Shown here: in pieces, positions 62,290 to 64,000 of the stretch
Position numbering within the stretch: position 1 is the stretch's first letter
How the letters are laid out: every line of letters begins with the position of its first letter
Assembly: GCA_030844895.1 (NCBI GenBank)
Contig: JAUTDX010000152.1
Span: forward strand, 496,001 to 560,000
Length of the DNA stretch: 64,000 bases
Reading direction: 5' to 3'
Source of the DNA: Ambrosia x helenae
Taxonomy: Eukaryota > Streptophyta > Magnoliopsida > Asterales > Asteraceae
Notes under the pieces: model-generated
The model's input: the letters and a program-made list of their open reading frames with translations, nothing else
What the model was told of the DNA's origin: nothing
The model's database searches: none
Made by a program: the position numbers and the translations under genes

Positions 62290-64000
62290 ATGGCTTCTAT
62301 CAATCACGATCCACATAACACTGGCACGAACAACAAGCCACCGATGCTTGTCAGATCTGAATACAATATCTGGCAACGTCGGATGAGCCATGTTCTAGCT
62401 CAACAAAACACTGGGTGTTGGAAGTCGGTTATCTTCGGACCACATGTTCCGACTGTGCCGAGTACTGAAGATCCCAAAGTGTTTGAGCCAAAGATGCTTG
62501 AAAACTACTCCGACCAGGATTTTCAGAAAATTGAGTTAGATGCTAAGGCCTTCAATATTGTGGCTATGGCTCTACCCAATGATATATATGCTGGGTTGTT
62601 ACACTGTAACAGTGCAAAGGAGTTGTGGGATGCACTGAAAGAGCAGTTTGGTGGGACTGAGGAGGTTATTGAAAACAACCGTGAAATACTTAACCAACAA
62701 TATGAAACATTCAGTCATGTCAAAGGAGAGTCATTAACTCAACAGTTTGAGAGATTTAATTGCTTAATTAGTGAACTAAAATTGGTTGGTCTTACTTACC
62801 CTCATTCAACTTTGAACCATAGGTTTTTAAGATCATTACCAGACAAATGGGACACTATTGCTATTGTAATGAGAAACTCAATAGGATTTAAAGAGCTATC
62901 ACTGACCCAGCTTCATGGTAAGCTCTTGACCTATGAAAGAGAGCTTAACCAGAAAAAGAAGCTCCAGGACTCTGGAAAAGTGTCTGATGACTATGTGTTT
63001 GGGAATACAGCACTTTTGGGTCATGATGAGGTGCCTGGAAACACAAAGGATCAGAGTTATGATCATTTTATTGACATAACTTTAGGTTTTAACTCAGGTT
63101 TTAACTCTGATTCTTATTCACCAAACTATGCTTTCACAGCAAGTGGTGGTGATATACAGGCATCTGACAATATATCCTTTGAGTATGATGACCTGAAATA
63201 CTTTGACCCTAATGATTTGGAAGAAATGGACATTATGCACCAATTGGCCCTTCTCAGTGTAAGAACTAATAATTTTTACAAGAAAACTGGGAGAAGGTTT
63301 CCAGGGTTGACTGGCAGATCTAAGGTTGGGTTGGATAAATCAAAAATCAAGTGTTATAAATGTCATAGGTTTGGTCATTTTGCTAGGGAATGTAGGGGTC
63401 AACATGGTACACCTATGATAACCTATCCAAATCAAAGACCACAGACCAACACTTATCAGAATTCCTATAATACCCCTGGACCAAATGTGCAAAACACTGC
63501 TCATTTTGCACAGTCCTCAAACACTGTTCCTGTCCAGTATGTCCAAACCACTGTTCCTCAGATTCATTATGTGCAAACACCTGTTACTCAAACACCTGTG
63601 CAAACGACTGTTGCTCCATCCTCTGCTCCTGCAGAGACCAGTCAACAGAGCTTCTTTACACAAGGCTTTGTTGATTGGAGCAGTCTACCTGATGAGCTAA
63701 CAGATGAGAATTTTGCACTAGTTGCCAAAGCTGAAAATGAACCAGAAAATTTTTGTTTCATGGCTATGGTAGATGAGATTGAATCTGAGGAAGTGGTAAC
63801 TGAATCTGATGTTGTGACTGATGATATTGTTAGTGAAGCTGTTGCAGGTGAAAAACCTTAAGAAGAGGTTGTGAATCTCTCAGATCCCTGGGGTGCATCT
63901 GATGACTGTGAGTGCAAGTGTGATTGTACTTTGATGGCTGCTGCTAAGGTATCTCCTCAAATTCTTAAAGAGTTGTGTTCTGACAAATGTGTAATAGCAT
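62290..64000 (+). pseudogene. gag: Element E gag, one in-frame stop, runs off the window
   Basis: I choose the ATG at 62290 (MASINHDPHNTG). Residues 20-230 are a complete Copia gag domain (EYNIWQRRMSHVL, AKELWDALKEQFGG, LTQQFERFNCLISELK, FLRSLPDKWDT, LTQLHGKLLTYERE). The zinc knuckle CYKCHRFGHFARECRG is near residue 357, then a Gln/Thr/Val-rich stretch (VQYVQTTVPQ) and an acidic part. TAA at 63859-63861 interrupts the frame, which stays open and gag-like beyond it to the edge (a Cys-rich ECKCDC segment, then SPQILKELCSDKC). So the stop is probably a mutation; readthrough cannot be excluded. Confidence 0.88.

Larger units (their letters stand above)
61424..64000 (+). mobile_element. Element E: plus-strand Copia, 3' part outside the window
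   Basis: The 5' LTR (61424-62127), tRNA-Met primer site, short leader and gag are in order. The gag is related to that of Copia D, into which E is inserted head to head. Pol is not reached. Confidence 0.92.

Overview
The window is repeat DNA from a plant nuclear genome, most likely a composite (Asteraceae). The pol families, the tRNA-Met primer sites (TGGTATCAGAGC), a Copia downstream ORF of a type I recall from Tanacetum-like genomes, and an NLR fragment of the lettuce or sunflower kind all point there. I see no intact single-copy host gene, no rRNA gene, no functional tRNA gene and no CRISPR array. Almost everything is a nest of transposable elements, and several boundaries can be fixed from target-site duplications (TSDs).

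Left block, 1-16609. An old minus-strand Copia element (A) has its 5' LTR at 16096-16609, gag at 15505-11400 and pol running off the left edge. It is split by a very young minus-strand Copia element (B, 1203-11399; TSD TTGGG; its two LTRs differ by one indel). B has a gag-like ORF, only a stub of protease, no integrase or reverse transcriptase, and a 5 kb leader. The leader holds a 59-bp tandem repeat and a 3.2 kb segment bounded by (TA)n runs that carries a plus-strand ORF of unknown function.

Middle block, 16610-45383. A decayed Helitron helicase (plus strand) with a plausible CTAGT 3' end is followed by a Pack-MULE (19579-45383; 57/62 matching terminal bases; 9-bp near-identical TSD). This MULE captured an NLR coiled-coil/NB-ARC fragment and was only about 1.2 kb long before insertion. 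Inside it sits a gag-only, TR-GAG-like Gypsy element in tandem form, LTR-internal-LTR-internal-LTR (20607-45174). A full-length chromovirus-type Gypsy element (28844-39529; TSD CTTCG) is inserted in its second internal domain. Its gag contains an apparent 82-bp intron, and its polyprotein is interrupted by one TGA and one frameshift.

Right block, 45384-64000. Small remnants come first: a Copia gag piece, a GRF zinc-finger exon, and an old Gypsy LTR with a decayed pol end. Then comes a Gypsy solo LTR (47931-50642; TSD AATAG). A minus-strand Copia element (D) follows, with a long extra ORF downstream of reverse transcriptase. Its gag is cut at 61423 by a plus-strand Copia element (E) that runs off the right edge.

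The signals I rate highest are non-coding. One is a hairpin next to the polypurine tract of the Gypsy elements whose stem changes in a base-paired way between copies. Another is clusters of short element-specific keyword motifs on both sides of the TATA box in several unrelated LTRs. A third is a set of four tandem hairpins with covarying arms in the TR-GAG LTR. Distances, alignments and motif counts were made by eye.
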